Positions 26,325 through 35,892 of a stretch of 64,000 nucleotides of DNA are shown piece by piece (the stretch's first letter is position 1; every line of letters starts with the position of its first letter). The translations under genes were made by a program, and so were the position numbers. The DNA lies in the NCBI GenBank assembly GCA_002840535.1, contig PHBH01000048.1, positions 41,707 to 105,706 of the forward strand. The letters run 5' to 3'. The notes beneath the pieces are model-generated. The model searched no databases, had not been told where the DNA came from, and saw only the letters and a list, made by a program, of their open reading frames with translations. Origin of the DNA: Deltaproteobacteria bacterium HGW-Deltaproteobacteria-15 (lineage in GTDB: Bacteria; Desulfobacterota; DSM-4660; Desulfatiglandales; HGW-15).

Positions 26325-26996
26325 ATGGCCCCAAAACGGAAGATCGTCATAGCAGAGGATCACAAGATTCTTCGAGAGGGATTGAAATCCCTTCTCAGGA
26401 CCATTGATGATCTTGAAATTGTCGGCGAAGCGGCGGACGGGCTGGAAGCCATCCGGTGTGTGGAAAACTATCACCCGGAACTCCTGCTGCTCGATCTTTC
26501 CATGCCGAAGATGAACGGGATTTCCGTGATCAGGGATATCAAGAGCCGTTTCCCTGAAACGAAAATACTCGTCCTCACCATTCATGAATCCGAAGATTAT
26601 ATTCTGGAGTCCTTTCATTCGGGCCTGGACGGGTATTGTCTCAAGGATGCGAACTATTCCGAATTGCTCATCGCGATCAGGAGCGTTCTGGAAGGCAAGA
26701 CATATCTCAGCCCAAGTATCTCCGAAAAAGTCCTGGCCGGTTTCCTGGACGACCGCAAGACCCTCAAGTCGCGTTCTTCCTGGGACATGATCACCCAGAG
26801 GGAGAGAGAAGTGCTCAAGCTGGTAGGGGAGGGTTACAAGAACAAGGAGATTGCGGATTATCTCTGCATCAGCGTGAAGACCGTGGAGAAGCATAGAAGC
26901 AACATCATGAGAAAGCTGGACGTCCACACCTCCTCCGCTCTCACCGCCATTGCGATTGAAAAGGGGCTGGTGACCAAGACGGCGACCAACCCCTGA
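26325..26996 (+). CDS. NarL/FixJ-family response regulator
   Basis: DNA-binding response regulator (223 aa). The receiver domain (1-125) has EDHK acid residues and phospho-acceptor D57 in LLLLDLSMPK, plus the K in GYCLKDANYS. The LuxR-type helix-turn-helix lies at about 160-215 (TQREREVLKLVGEGYKNKEIADYLCISVKTVEKHRSNIMRKLDV). ATG 26325 follows TGCGGAGGTTAATTC. The nearest kinase is the REC-histidine kinase on the opposite strand 90 bp away, which is convergent, and this arrangement suggests they form a pair. A hairpin lies between them. Its targets are unknown. Confidence 0.95.
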   Translation: MAPKRKIVIAEDHKILREGLKSLLRTIDDLEIVGEAADGLEAIRCVENYHPELLLLDLSMPKMNGISVIRDIKSRFPETKILVLTIHESEDYILESFHSGLDGYCLKDANYSELLIAIRSVLEGKTYLSPSISEKVLAGFLDDRKTLKSRSSWDMITQREREVLKLVGEGYKNKEIADYLCISVKTVEKHRSNIMRKLDVHTSSALTAIAIEKGLVTKTATNP

Positions 26997-27021
26997 ATCC
27001 CCTTCGGATTCTGTTTTTGAC

Positions 27022-27060
27022 AGAGAGGGCCTGCGTCCGTAAAGGAGGCAGGCCCTCTCT
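27022..27060. terminator. Hairpin between convergent signalling genes
   Basis: Perfect 13-base arms AGAGAGGGCCTGC and GCAGGCCCTCTCT with a 13-base loop. No strong U-run follows on either strand, so it may act as a rho-dependent or mRNA-stabilising structure, and could serve both convergent genes. Confidence 0.6.
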
Positions 27061-27084
27061 ACTCGCGGAAACTCCTTGATCCGT

Positions 27085-28368
27085 TCAGCTGACGGGCCAT
27101 GTGACCTTTATCGTCGTGCCCTTGCCTTTGCTGGATACAATCGTAAAGGCCCCTCCGGATAACTCCGCCCTTTCTTTCATACTTTGAAGCCCGAGCTTGT
27201 GCCGGTGGTCGTCCTCCATGAGGATCTCCCGCAGATCGAATCCGCGCCCGTTGTCTCGAATGGAGAGCAGGACGATGCCTCGCTTGTTGGAGAGCGCGAG
27301 TTCGACCTGGTCCGCATCGCTGTGCTTGGAAATGTTGTTCAGGGCTTCCTGGATGATGCGGTAAATGACGATCTTGATGCCTTCCGGGATTTCGTGCTCT
27401 TCAGCGTCGATAGTCTCCACCAGGCTCGCATTCGGCCGCACCTCCCGAAATTGCCTGACAAGCGAACGCATGGCAGCGAGAATTCCGAGATCGTCCAGGA
27501 TGAGCGGACGGAGATTTCCGTAAATCCTCTTGAGATCCTTGATGGTGGCTTCCACTGTGGAGGTGAGCTGGCCCAGCACGGCGCCGTCAAGACATCGTTT
27601 GCCTTCTCCGGCGCGGGTGACCTCCAGTTCCAGCCCGTACTTCACAGCAGTCAGACTCGCGCCAATGCTGTCGTGAAGCTCATGGGCCACCCTTTTCCTC
27701 TCGTTTTCCTGGGCCTCCATGAGCTTGGAAGAGAGAATGCGGAGCTGGTTTTCGGATTGACGCAGGGCCTCCAGGTTCTTGCAGTGCTCGATGGAATATC
27801 GGATGGAGCGCTCAAGGAGTTGGGAATTGACCTGTCCTTTATCGAGGAAGTCTGCTGCGCCTTCCCTCATGGCTTCCATGTCCACCTCATGATCGCCATG
27901 TGAGGTGAGGATGATCACCGGGAATGTGAAGCCGTCCTTCTGGAACTTCTTCATTAACTCGATTCCGTTTCCCGGTTCGAGCCGGTAGTCCATCAGACAC
28001 ACGTCGTAGAATCCGGGTTTTGGCAACTCCAAGGCCGCCTCATAGGAAGAGATCCACTGCAGCTGGACTTCCCAGTTCTTGAACTCCGAGAGCATGTCCC
28101 GAAAGATCAAATAATCATCCTCATCGTCGTCGACCAGGAGCATCCTGAGCAATCTGGTTTTTCTCAGCGATTCCAATGGCGCCTCCGGTAGTTCTTTGTG
28201 GTAGTTCACCACGGCACTCAACCGTTCCTGTGATCCTTTCGGGCGGGCACTGCGCGACTGAAACGCCGATAATTGCGACAGGTCGTCACTGCAGTTGCCC
28301 CCGGCAAGACTTTGTTCGTGACTCAACCTGGTATATTCGTAACGCTTTAGCTCTTTACAAACGGGCAC
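27085..28368 (-). CDS. Receiver-histidine kinase hybrid (REC, HisKA_3, HATPase)
   Basis: Cytoplasmic kinase with an N-terminal receiver and C-terminal NarX-type kinase (427 aa from the GTG in the ORF track). The receiver runs from about 76 (MLLVDDDEDDYLIF) with D127 in CLMDYRLEPG; the HisKA_3 H-box is VAHELHDSIGASL with the phospho-acceptor near H232; HATPase motifs are EALNNISKHSDAD and SIRDNGRGFD. The first 70 residues are low-confidence: GTG 28368 has AGAGAG seven bases upstream, but a start near residue 53 or 76 is also possible. No membrane segment is present, so its input is probably another protein or a receiver phosphorylated by a second kinase. It may pair with the NarL regulator at 26325 or 28519. 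Confidence 0.88.
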   Translation of the reverse strand: MPVCKELKRYEYTRLSHEQSLAGGNCSDDLSQLSAFQSRSARPKGSQERLSAVVNYHKELPEAPLESLRKTRLLRMLLVDDDEDDYLIFRDMLSEFKNWEVQLQWISSYEAALELPKPGFYDVCLMDYRLEPGNGIELMKKFQKDGFTFPVIILTSHGDHEVDMEAMREGAADFLDKGQVNSQLLERSIRYSIEHCKNLEALRQSENQLRILSSKLMEAQENERKRVAHELHDSIGASLTAVKYGLELEVTRAGEGKRCLDGAVLGQLTSTVEATIKDLKRIYGNLRPLILDDLGILAAMRSLVRQFREVRPNASLVETIDAEEHEIPEGIKIVIYRIIQEALNNISKHSDADQVELALSNKRGIVLLSIRDNGRGFDLREILMEDDHRHKLGLQSMKERAELSGGAFTIVSSKGKGTTIKVTWPVS

Positions 28369-28518
28369 TCATCAACTCTCTGTTTCAAAGAGGTAAGCGT
28401 TACGTATATTCTTAATGCTTTTTTCAGAGTTATTCAAGGTTGTGGAAACGTTTGCGGCTGGTTCCCTGAGCCCGGACCTCAAATTCACAGGATGGCGGTC
28501 GGAGGAAATCATGGTTGT

Positions 28519-29208
28519 TCACAGCTCGATCAGCTTTCTTTTGAGAGCGAGCTTGGTGAGATCCACGACGGATTTTGCGTTGAGTTTCTCCATAATGTTG
28601 TACTTGTGAGTCTCGGCGGTCTTGGGACTGATGCACAGTACCTCGGCGATTTCTCGGACGGACTTCCCATTGGCCAGAAGAGGGAAAACCTCCTTTTCCC
28701 GTTGGCTGAGCCTGGTGAGACTGCCGTGAAGGTCATCTTCTTTTCCACCTGCGGCCGACTCCAGCTGCTCAAGATGACCTCTGATGACCTCCTTTACCGG
28801 ACCGCTGAAATAAGTTCCTCCCTCTCTCACGGCTTCCAACGCGAAGAGGAGGTCGGAAACGGGCTCATCCTTGAGAACGTAGGCTGAAATTCCCTGCCGG
28901 AAAAGGGAAACCACATGTTCCTTGTCGGAGTACATCGTGAAGATGATGATCCTGGTGTTGTCATTCCACTTGCGTATCTCGTAGGTGGTCTGAAATCCAT
29001 CCTGGTTAACCATCGAGATATCCAGGATGACCAGGTCGGGCTTCAGTGTCTTCACCTTTTTGATTCCCTCCACACCATCCAGAGCAAAGCCGACCACCTC
29101 AAAATCCGGAAGCGAAGCAAGGGCGCTGCGAATTCCCTCCACCACGATCATATGATCGTCAATGATGACCAGCCTCGTTTTCCTGGTGGGTCTAGGCGCG
29201 GTGTTCAC
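28519..29208 (-). CDS. NarL/FixJ-family response regulator (second)
   Basis: Response regulator (229 aa): receiver domain with the acidic pair IDDH, D63 in LVILDISMVNQDGF, and a switch lysine in YVLKDEPVSD; LuxR HTH near 160-215 (LSQREKEVFPLLANGKSVREIAEVLCISPKTAETHKYNIMEKLN). Its ATG overlaps the stop of the upstream PAS kinase by four bases (ATGA), so the two are translationally coupled and form a classic kinase-regulator pair. The gene ends about 150 bp before the REC-kinase gene in the same direction. Confidence 0.95.
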   Translation of the reverse strand: MNTAPRPTRKTRLVIIDDHMIVVEGIRSALASLPDFEVVGFALDGVEGIKKVKTLKPDLVILDISMVNQDGFQTTYEIRKWNDNTRIIIFTMYSDKEHVVSLFRQGISAYVLKDEPVSDLLFALEAVREGGTYFSGPVKEVIRGHLEQLESAAGGKEDDLHGSLTRLSQREKEVFPLLANGKSVREIAEVLCISPKTAETHKYNIMEKLNAKSVVDLTKLALKRKLIEL

Positions 29209-30797
29209 GATGTCTGCTCCTGTACAGGGACCCTGGCGGTCAGGTGCGTGCCTTTGCCGGGTCGGGTTTCAATGTCAACCGTGCCACCCACCTGCGCGGC
29301 CCTCTCCTTCATGATCAGGATCCCCAGAGGACCCTTAGCGGAGGTTGTGATCTGTTTCTGATCGAAGCCGGACCCGTCATCCTCGATGGTGAGGAGCACC
29401 GAATTCGCCTTGCGAATGAGCGTAATGTCTACACTCCGCGCTGAGGCGTGCTTGAGCACATTGGTCAGGGCTTCTTGGAGGATGCGGTAGAGGGTGAGAT
29501 CCTTGTCATTCCCGAGTTTGCTGGCAATTCCCCGGTGAAAGAACGTGATCTTCAGGCCGGACGACCGCGTCACCTGGGTGATCAGGTTCTCGATGCTGGG
29601 GACGAGGCCAAGGGTATCCAGCATGGCTGGCCGGAGTTCCTGAGAAATGTTCCTGCTGAAACTCATGGCTTGCGATGCCTTTTCGATGGCTGACTCCATG
29701 ACAGCCCTCGCCCCCTCATCCGTGACTTTCTTTCGAAGGAGTTCAAGATCCATTTTGAGCGTGGTCAGTATCTGCCCGATATGGTCGTGGAGGGCCATTG
29801 CCATGTCCCGACGATCCTGTTCGAGCAGTTCCACGAGCTTCTTGGACAGATGCTTGCGCCTTCTGGAGTATTCGATGATCTGAGTTGTCGAAAACTGGAG
29901 GGCTTTTTCAAATTTCTCGCGCCTGGCAATCTCGTTTCTCAGTTCTACATTGATTTTTTCCAGTTCTGCGGTTCGTACTCGAACTTCCTCTTCCAGGTTC
30001 ACATGGATGTTTCTGAGAAAGGTGAAGTCGCGGATAAATCCCACTGCGGTTTCCACAGCATCGGGGTCCGGAGTATCCGGAATGAGGCTTGCTTGGAAGT
30101 ACCGGGGCGGCTCCCCTGCGAAAGAGTACTCAAAATCCAATGTCTGGACCTTGCCTGTCCGCATGGCCTGAGCCCAGGCGCTGCAGAGAACCGCGGGCAA
30201 GCCGATCTCCTCCGGGGTTTTTCCGGGGAAACTTTCCCTGGGTATGGAGAGGTGATGTTCAGCGGCCGGGTTGACATATGTGAAACGCAGGTCTCTCCCC
30301 AGAGTGGCAATGATATCCGGAGCCCCGTCGGCGAATGCATAGTCTCGTCGATGAAACCTTGCGAGCCTCTCCTCCATCACCTTCGGACGGCTGATGTCCA
30401 TGAACGCGGAGTACACGGCTTCGATGTCTCCAAGAGAATCGAAAAGAGGTGTGCTCACCAGACGGATCCAGCTGACCTCGTTCTTGACGCTCAATCTCAG
30501 CTCGCAGGTCGCTTTGCCCCTGTGTTCCAGAATTGCGTTTCGATGCAGGGAGAGAATCGGCAGGTCAGGCTGTGCGACAAAATCGCCGATCGGTCTGCCG
30601 ATGACGTCATCCCGATGGCACCGGAGCATCTCAGCGCCCGCCATGTTGACCTCCAGGATTCCCATATTCCGGTCCATGGTCAAATAGCCGGTGGGGGCAA
30701 GGTCATAGAGCCTGAAATATCTGTTGCGCGAGGCTTGAAGTTCCGCCTGTATCCGGCGGAGTTCCGCATTCTGAGACTCGAGTTCCGACGGGCACAT
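29205..30797 (-). CDS. PAS-PAS sensor histidine kinase (NarX-type)
   Basis: Histidine kinase (530 aa from the chosen start). An N-terminal coiled coil, two PAS domains (about 28-135, opening RYFRLYDLAPTGYLTMDRN, and about 150-260, TLGRDLRFTYVNPAAEHHLSIP), a linker coiled coil, a HisKA_3 region with MAMALHDHIGQILTTLKMDLELL, and a HATPase domain with EALTNVLKHASARS and LTIEDDGSGFDQK. No transmembrane segment is seen, so it senses a cytoplasmic signal. ATG 30797 has GGAGGA nine bases ahead; the ORF-track extension to 30875 is weak. It feeds the NarL regulator immediately downstream. Confidence 0.93.
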   Translation of the reverse strand: MCPSELESQNAELRRIQAELQASRNRYFRLYDLAPTGYLTMDRNMGILEVNMAGAEMLRCHRDDVIGRPIGDFVAQPDLPILSLHRNAILEHRGKATCELRLSVKNEVSWIRLVSTPLFDSLGDIEAVYSAFMDISRPKVMEERLARFHRRDYAFADGAPDIIATLGRDLRFTYVNPAAEHHLSIPRESFPGKTPEEIGLPAVLCSAWAQAMRTGKVQTLDFEYSFAGEPPRYFQASLIPDTPDPDAVETAVGFIRDFTFLRNIHVNLEEEVRVRTAELEKINVELRNEIARREKFEKALQFSTTQIIEYSRRRKHLSKKLVELLEQDRRDMAMALHDHIGQILTTLKMDLELLRKKVTDEGARAVMESAIEKASQAMSFSRNISQELRPAMLDTLGLVPSIENLITQVTRSSGLKITFFHRGIASKLGNDKDLTLYRILQEALTNVLKHASARSVDITLIRKANSVLLTIEDDGSGFDQKQITTSAKGPLGILIMKERAAQVGGTVDIETRPGKGTHLTARVPVQEQTS

Positions 30798-31018
30798 GGG
30801 AAGGGTCCTCCGGAAGGTTAGGGGCGCTATGCAAGAAGGAGGTTGTTGTTGACGTGAGAGGCCATTATACACCAACCCAGAACGAAAGCGCCAAACAAAA
30901 TGATCTCATTTTGCACATCAAACGGTGAAGGATGGGACCCTCGCCATCATCTCGTCCGGTGGAAAAGCCGGCGACTAACATACTGACCCTTGAACTTCCG
31001 GAATCCCGGGATATAACG

Positions 31019-31275
31019 AAATGGAATAATGGAATGATGGAATACTGGAATGATTGGGCATGGCCATGATGGAGTATTGGAATAATGAAATGAGGGAATA
31101 TTGGAATAGTGGGAATAATGGAATGATGGGTATCATCAGGCTGATTAGAAGGTCAGATGCCTTATTCCTTCATGCCCGTTAGGTAAATTCGGTATTGACC
31201 TCTTAACCCATTCTTCCATCGTTCCAATATTCCATCATTCCAATCCCATTCTTCCAACATTCCATTATTCCAATT
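31019..31275. repeat. Large inverted array of TGGAAT-type octamers
   Basis: The left half repeats units such as TGGAATAATGGAATGATGG (31019-31130); the right half (31210-31275) repeats ATTCCATCATTCCAA. The two halves are near reverse complements and could fold into a long hairpin. It occupies the gap between the divergent PAS kinase and EEP-family gene, about 438 bp, and the rest of the gap shows no ORF. Confidence 0.85.
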
Positions 31276-31312
31276 CATCTTACAGTGCACAGGCGAGGAC
31301 GGCTTTCAAGCA

Positions 31313-32023
31313 ATGGTTCTTACCCAAAGGACGTTTACGGCAGCTACATACAACGTGCATAAGTGCGTGGGAATGGACGTCAGGCACGATCCGGAGCGAA
31401 TCGCATCTGTTGTCAGGGAGATCGGTGCGGATATCATCGGGCTTCAGGAAGTGGATAACCGCTCGGGAGGAAGGCGGTTGTCGGCGCAGATGGAGTTCAT
31501 TGCAAAGTACACCGGGTACACCGCCCTGGCCGGGCCCACCATTCGCCGAGTGGACGGTCACTATGGAAACGTGCTGCTTACGCGCTGGCCCCTCATCGAG
31601 AGCAGGGAAATCAACCTGAATGTCCCCGGACGCGAACCGAGAGGCGCAATTGAAGGTCTTGTTCGAGTTCGGTCCGCGGAAGTGCGGATAATTGTCGTTC
31701 ACCTCGGCCTTGCAGCCGCGGAACGGTGGGTGCAGATCTGCAGACTGGCAGAGGTGATTCGCAACAGGAACTCCGGAATGCTGATCCTTCTTGGTGACAT
31801 GAATGAATGGTATCCACGGAGCAGGGGACTGGATCTGCTGCACCGATACATGGGGAAACCGAACACCATTCCGAGTTACCCCGCCTGGTGTCCCTTTCTA
31901 TCTCTGGACAGGATCTGGGTGCGACCCAGGAATTCCTTGATCAAGGTGAGAGCCCACGCTACTGCTCTTTCCAGGGTGGCCTCGGATCACCTGCCGATAG
32001 TGGCCGAAATCCAAATCGCATAA
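31313..32023 (+). CDS. Endonuclease/exonuclease/phosphatase (EEP) family hydrolase
   Basis: Predicted Mg2+-dependent phosphodiesterase or nuclease of the EEP superfamily (236 aa). Family motifs are present in order: ATYNVHKCVG, DIIGLQEVDN (metal-binding Glu), GNVLLTRWP, VVHLGL, LLGDMNEW (Asp/Asn pair) and ASDHLPIVAEI (catalytic His). No signal peptide or membrane segment is seen. It resembles the cls-adjacent YbhP/ElsH type of membrane-lipid or DNA phosphodiesterases, but no cardiolipin synthase is present. The substrate is uncertain: DNA, lipid or phospho-sugar are all possible. No strong ribosome-binding site is visible, so the start is provisional. Confidence 0.88.
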   Translation: MVLTQRTFTAATYNVHKCVGMDVRHDPERIASVVREIGADIIGLQEVDNRSGGRRLSAQMEFIAKYTGYTALAGPTIRRVDGHYGNVLLTRWPLIESREINLNVPGREPRGAIEGLVRVRSAEVRIIVVHLGLAAAERWVQICRLAEVIRNRNSGMLILLGDMNEWYPRSRGLDLLHRYMGKPNTIPSYPAWCPFLSLDRIWVRPRNSLIKVRAHATALSRVASDHLPIVAEIQIA

Positions 32024-32210
32024 GGCATCACACCTCCCCGGCATACGTACCATGAGTCGTACAAATACGGTCTCTACCCTACTGACTTTTTCCTCTTCTG
32101 GCCGCAACATGAGGGACCTCTTAAGGGCGTGGTCAGTCGCTTGGTAATGATTACGGATCGGCATTCCCGCTAAGGATTGAAAGCTCGGAGTGAACTGAAG
32201 AGGAGAGCCC

Positions 32211-32420
32211 ATGCTGAAGGAATGGTTGTGGTGGCAGATAGAAGTCAGTATGGAACATCTTGAAGATGACAACATCACTCCGCTTTCGGATCTGACCATC
32301 TGCTACTGGATGGCGCTGGTGTTACAGGGGGTTCAAGTCTCTTCAGTGCCGACGATCCACTACGGCGGTCATATGGGAGAAATATCCGGACCTGACTGGC
32401 TTTTGTACGGCTCCGCATAA
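32211..32420 (+). CDS. Small unknown ORF with good ribosome-binding site
   Basis: A 69-aa ORF (MLKEWLWWQIEVSMEHLED..) rich in Trp and acidic residues, preceded by AGAGGAGAGCCC. No cysteine pairs, membrane helix or recognised domain. Codon use is plausible but not decisive. It lies in a 606-bp gap between the EEP gene and the Lon-like protease; the rest of the gap looks non-coding. It may be a real small protein or chance. Confidence 0.35.
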   Translation: MLKEWLWWQIEVSMEHLEDDNITPLSDLTICYWMALVLQGVQVSSVPTIHYGGHMGEISGPDWLLYGSA

Positions 32421-32629
32421 CAACAAAGGGGGAAGGGGTGGTTGCCCCAATCGTGACACATTGAAGCTCCCTGCAGCCCCGCTAGCTTACGGGATTTCCG
32501 CTTCGCTGCAACAAGCCTGCGGGTTAGCGCTCGCTGTTTCGGTTCAAGAAATGGTAACACCAAGCTCTCCGGCGGTGGGGTCGTTATCGACCGTCCCTGT
32601 ATAGAGCCAAAATATTGCAGGATGAAAGG

Positions 32630-35059
32630 ATGAAGAAGATGGATCCAAGAGAATTGGGCCCCGAGGGGCTTTATCATGCTACTGATCCGAAGGTGTTCTC
32701 TTTCGAATCCACGGCGGAAATCCAGGATCTGAAGCGGATCGTAGGGCAACCCAGGGCGGTGGAAGCCCTCCGGTTCGGAGTGGAGATTGATCGTGAAGGG
32801 TACAACGTGTTTGCAGTCGGCCATCCGGGAACAGGGAAACATACCCTTGTCTGCCGTTTTCTGAAGAAGAAGGCGGAGACGGTCCCCGTTCCCCCCGACG
32901 TCTGCTATGTGAACAATTTCGCTGAACCGCATAAACCCAAGGTGCTGCGCATGCCTCCCGGCCGGGGCAGGGAGCTTTCGCACGAAATGGAGAGAATCAT
33001 AGAAGACGGCCGAAACGCCTTGAAAGCGGCGTTTGAAAACGAAGAGTATCAGAACCGGGCGCGGGGCATTACCCAGGAATTTCAGGATCGCCAGCAGCAG
33101 GCGGTGGAGGAGCTGCAGAAAAAAACACAGGAAAAGGGATTGACCCTCTTCAGAACGCCGACAGGGCTGGCCTTTGCCCCTGTGAAGGAAGGAAACATCA
33201 TTCCCCCCGATGAGTTCAGCAAACTTCCGGAGGAAGAACGAAAGCGGTTGGAGCAGGAGGTTCAGAGTCTTCAGGAAAGCGCCCAAAAAATGTTTATCAA
33301 GGTCCCGGCATGGGAAAGGGAACTTCGGGACAAGATGAGATCCCTGAACCAGGAAGTCTCCACCCTGGCGGTGGGCCCCCTCCTGCAGGAGCTGCGTGAG
33401 AAATTCAAGGACGTGCAGGAGGTGGTGGAATATCTCCAGGATGTGGAAAAGGATATGATCGAGAACCTTCACGATCTGCTCCCGCGGGAAAATCCTCAGC
33501 AGCAGGGTCCTCCCGGAGCGCAGCAGGATGCGTCGGCCACCCGAAAGTACCGGGTCAATGTGCTGGTGGATAACAGCAAATCCAAGGGAGGCCCTGTTAT
33601 CTATGAGGACAACCCGACCTATCAGAATCTGGCCGGCCGTATCGAGCATCTGCCTCACATGGGCACACTCCTGACAGATTTCAATATGATCAGAGCCGGT
33701 GCATTTCACAGGGCCAACGGCGGCTACCTGGTGCTGGACGCAGTCAAGGTCCTGATGCAGCCTTACTCGTGGGAAGGACTGAAGCGGACCTTGCGGGCAA
33801 GAAAAGCCAAGATCGAGTCCCTCGGTGAACTGTACGGGCTAATCAGCACGGTTTCCATCGATCCGGAGCCCATTCCCCTGAATATGAAGGTAGTTCTCAT
33901 GGGGCCGCCCAATGTGTACTACCTGCTGCAACAGCATGATCCCGAGTTCAGCGAGCTATTCAAGGTGACCGCAGATTTTGACGTCCAGATGAATCGCACG
34001 CCCGAAACACAGGAAGAGTTCGGCCGGCTCGTCGGAACCGTCGCACGCCAGGAAGGTCTGCGTCCTCTCGACAGAGGGGCCGTTGCCCGGGTTATCGAGC
34101 GAAGTGCGCGCATGGTGGGGGATGCCGAAAGGCTGTCGATTCACATGCAGAGTATCACGGATCTTCTGCGGGAATCGGATTTCTGGTCAGGCAAAAACGG
34201 GGGAAACGGCAACGGCACGATCACCGCCGCCGATGTGGATCGGGCCGTGGAGGCATGGGTATACAGATCGGACCGTATCCGGGAGCGGATGCAGGAGGAA
34301 ATCCAGCGAGGAACCATATTCATCGACACGGATGGCAAGAAGATCGGGCAGATCAATGGACTTTCGGTGATGCAGCTCGGCGGATTCGCCTTCGGGAGAC
34401 CCAGCCGCATCACTGCCCGCGTACGTCTCGGAAAAGGAGAGGTAGTGGACATCGAGCGAGAGGTGGAGATGGGCGGGCCCATTCATTCCAAGGGCGTCCT
34501 GATCCTCTCCGGCTATCTTGGTGCTCGTTTTGCGACCGAACAGCCCTTCTCCCTTTCAGCGAGTCTCGTCTTCGAGCAATCCTACGGCGGAATCGAAGGA
34601 GACAGCGCCTCTTCGGCAGAGCTCTATGCGCTCCTTTCCGCAATTGGAGAAATTCCCGTAAAGCAATCGCTCGCCGTTACGGGATCGGTAAATCAGCATG
34701 GCATGGTACAGCCCATCGGCGGTGTGAACGAGAAGATCGAAGGGTTCTTCGATACGTGCAGGAGAAAGGGGTTGACCGGCGATCAGGGAGTGCTCATCCC
34801 GAAATCTAATGTGAAGCACCTGATGCTGCGAAAGGACGTGGTTGAAGCGGTTCGTGAGGGTAAATTCCACGTGTACCCGGTGGAGACGATCGATGAGGGT
34901 ATTGAGATCCTGACGGGAATGGCTGCAGGGGTGCAGGATGCGAACGGCAGTTACCCCACGAAGAGCGTGAACGGGAAGGTCCATGCCAGGCTCCTCGAAC
35001 TGGCGGAGAAGGCGCGGAAATTCAGCGCCCAGCAGTCGGCGCAAGGGGGGAAAGAGTGA
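32630..35059 (+). CDS. Lon-like ATP-dependent protease (LonB/AAA_32 type)
   Basis: Single-chain AAA+ protease (809 aa) of the bacterial LonB-like group. An N-terminal region without the classical LAN domain leads to a Walker A FAVGHPGTGKHT (near residues 62-73), a long coiled-coil insertion (about 110-290), AAA motifs (RANGGYLVLDAVKVL, PLNMKVVLMGPPNVYYLL), and a C-terminal Lon protease domain with the Ser of GDSASSAE and the catalytic Lys in GEIPVKQSLAVTG. It should degrade misfolded or regulatory proteins in the cytoplasm. The ORF-track start is TTG 32615; ATG 32630 has AGGA seven bases ahead, and ATG 32639 is also possible. It is coupled to the USP gene by an overlap. Confidence 0.94.
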   Translation: MKKMDPRELGPEGLYHATDPKVFSFESTAEIQDLKRIVGQPRAVEALRFGVEIDREGYNVFAVGHPGTGKHTLVCRFLKKKAETVPVPPDVCYVNNFAEPHKPKVLRMPPGRGRELSHEMERIIEDGRNALKAAFENEEYQNRARGITQEFQDRQQQAVEELQKKTQEKGLTLFRTPTGLAFAPVKEGNIIPPDEFSKLPEEERKRLEQEVQSLQESAQKMFIKVPAWERELRDKMRSLNQEVSTLAVGPLLQELREKFKDVQEVVEYLQDVEKDMIENLHDLLPRENPQQQGPPGAQQDASATRKYRVNVLVDNSKSKGGPVIYEDNPTYQNLAGRIEHLPHMGTLLTDFNMIRAGAFHRANGGYLVLDAVKVLMQPYSWEGLKRTLRARKAKIESLGELYGLISTVSIDPEPIPLNMKVVLMGPPNVYYLLQQHDPEFSELFKVTADFDVQMNRTPETQEEFGRLVGTVARQEGLRPLDRGAVARVIERSARMVGDAERLSIHMQSITDLLRESDFWSGKNGGNGNGTITAADVDRAVEAWVYRSDRIRERMQEEIQRGTIFIDTDGKKIGQINGLSVMQLGGFAFGRPSRITARVRLGKGEVVDIEREVEMGGPIHSKGVLILSGYLGARFATEQPFSLSASLVFEQSYGGIEGDSASSAELYALLSAIGEIPVKQSLAVTGSVNQHGMVQPIGGVNEKIEGFFDTCRRKGLTGDQGVLIPKSNVKHLMLRKDVVEAVREGKFHVYPVETIDEGIEILTGMAAGVQDANGSYPTKSVNGKVHARLLELAEKARKFSAQQSAQGGKE

Positions 35060-35892
35060 ACGCAAGGGAAGACAAAGTGACCATTCGACGTATTCTCGTT
35101 GCCATGGACCCTTCCTACCGCAGCGTGGGCGCTCTCGATGTTGCGGCCGAGCTCGCTGCAAGACTGGGCGCAGAGTTGAGCGCGGTCTTTGTGGAGGATG
35201 CGGACCTGCTCCATCTCGCCGAGCTTCCGTTCGCGATGGAGATAGGCAGCAGGAGCTGCTGTCTCCGGCCTGTGCGGCTGGTGGACCTGGAGAGACAGAT
35301 GCGGGCCCAGGCCGAAGAGATGCGCAAAGCGCTGGTGGCTGCTGCCGAGCGTTGGGGAGTGACGTGGAGCTTCAGAGTGAGCCGCGGGCCTGTAGCAACG
35401 GAAATCCTGACTGCCAGCATGGAGGCGGATCTGGTGATCCTCGGGAAGAGAGGGTGGAGCCTCAGCAGGCGGTTGGGCTCGACCGTCCGGTTCATTATCA
35501 CACGCGGAAAAGGAATGGCCCTCGTGCTCCAGGAGGGCGCAAAGCTCAAGGTCCCTGTCGTAGCGATCTACAATACCTCGGAGAATGCGGACAAGGTGCT
35601 CCAAACCGCCGCAACGCTGGCCGACATGAAGGATGGCAGGCTCATGGTGCTTGTAGTCGCCCCGGACGCGGAGACGGGTAGCGAACTGCACGGGCGTGCG
35701 GCGGAGTATCTGAAGAGCCGGGGTGTGGAAGGCCGAGCGAGCGTCCTGATCAAGCCCGGCATTGCACTGTTGGCACATACCGTACATGGGATGGGGCCTG
35801 TGGTTTTGCCATGCGAGCAGACCTTTCTCTTCAGTGACGATCTCTGCGAACTTGTGAACTTGACCGAAAACCCGGTGCTGCTCATCAGGTAG
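35056..35892 (+). CDS. Universal stress protein (UspA family)
   Basis: Cytoplasmic USP-fold protein (278 aa). The N-terminal domain has IRRILVAMDPSYRSVGALDVAAELAARLGAELSAVFV and ILTASMEADLVILGKRGWSLSRRLGST, which matches the G-x2-G-x(9)-G(S/T) type binding loop only loosely. The C-terminal half (about 165-278) looks like a degenerate second USP domain (VPVVAIYNTSENADKVLQTAATLADMK). The start is GTG 35056, overlapping the Lon stop by four bases (GTGA), with GGGGGGAAAGA upstream. Translational coupling suggests a joint stress role with the protease. Confidence 0.82.
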   Translation: MNAREDKVTIRRILVAMDPSYRSVGALDVAAELAARLGAELSAVFVEDADLLHLAELPFAMEIGSRSCCLRPVRLVDLERQMRAQAEEMRKALVAAAERWGVTWSFRVSRGPVATEILTASMEADLVILGKRGWSLSRRLGSTVRFIITRGKGMALVLQEGAKLKVPVVAIYNTSENADKVLQTAATLADMKDGRLMVLVVAPDAETGSELHGRAAEYLKSRGVEGRASVLIKPGIALLAHTVHGMGPVVLPCEQTFLFSDDLCELVNLTENPVLLIR

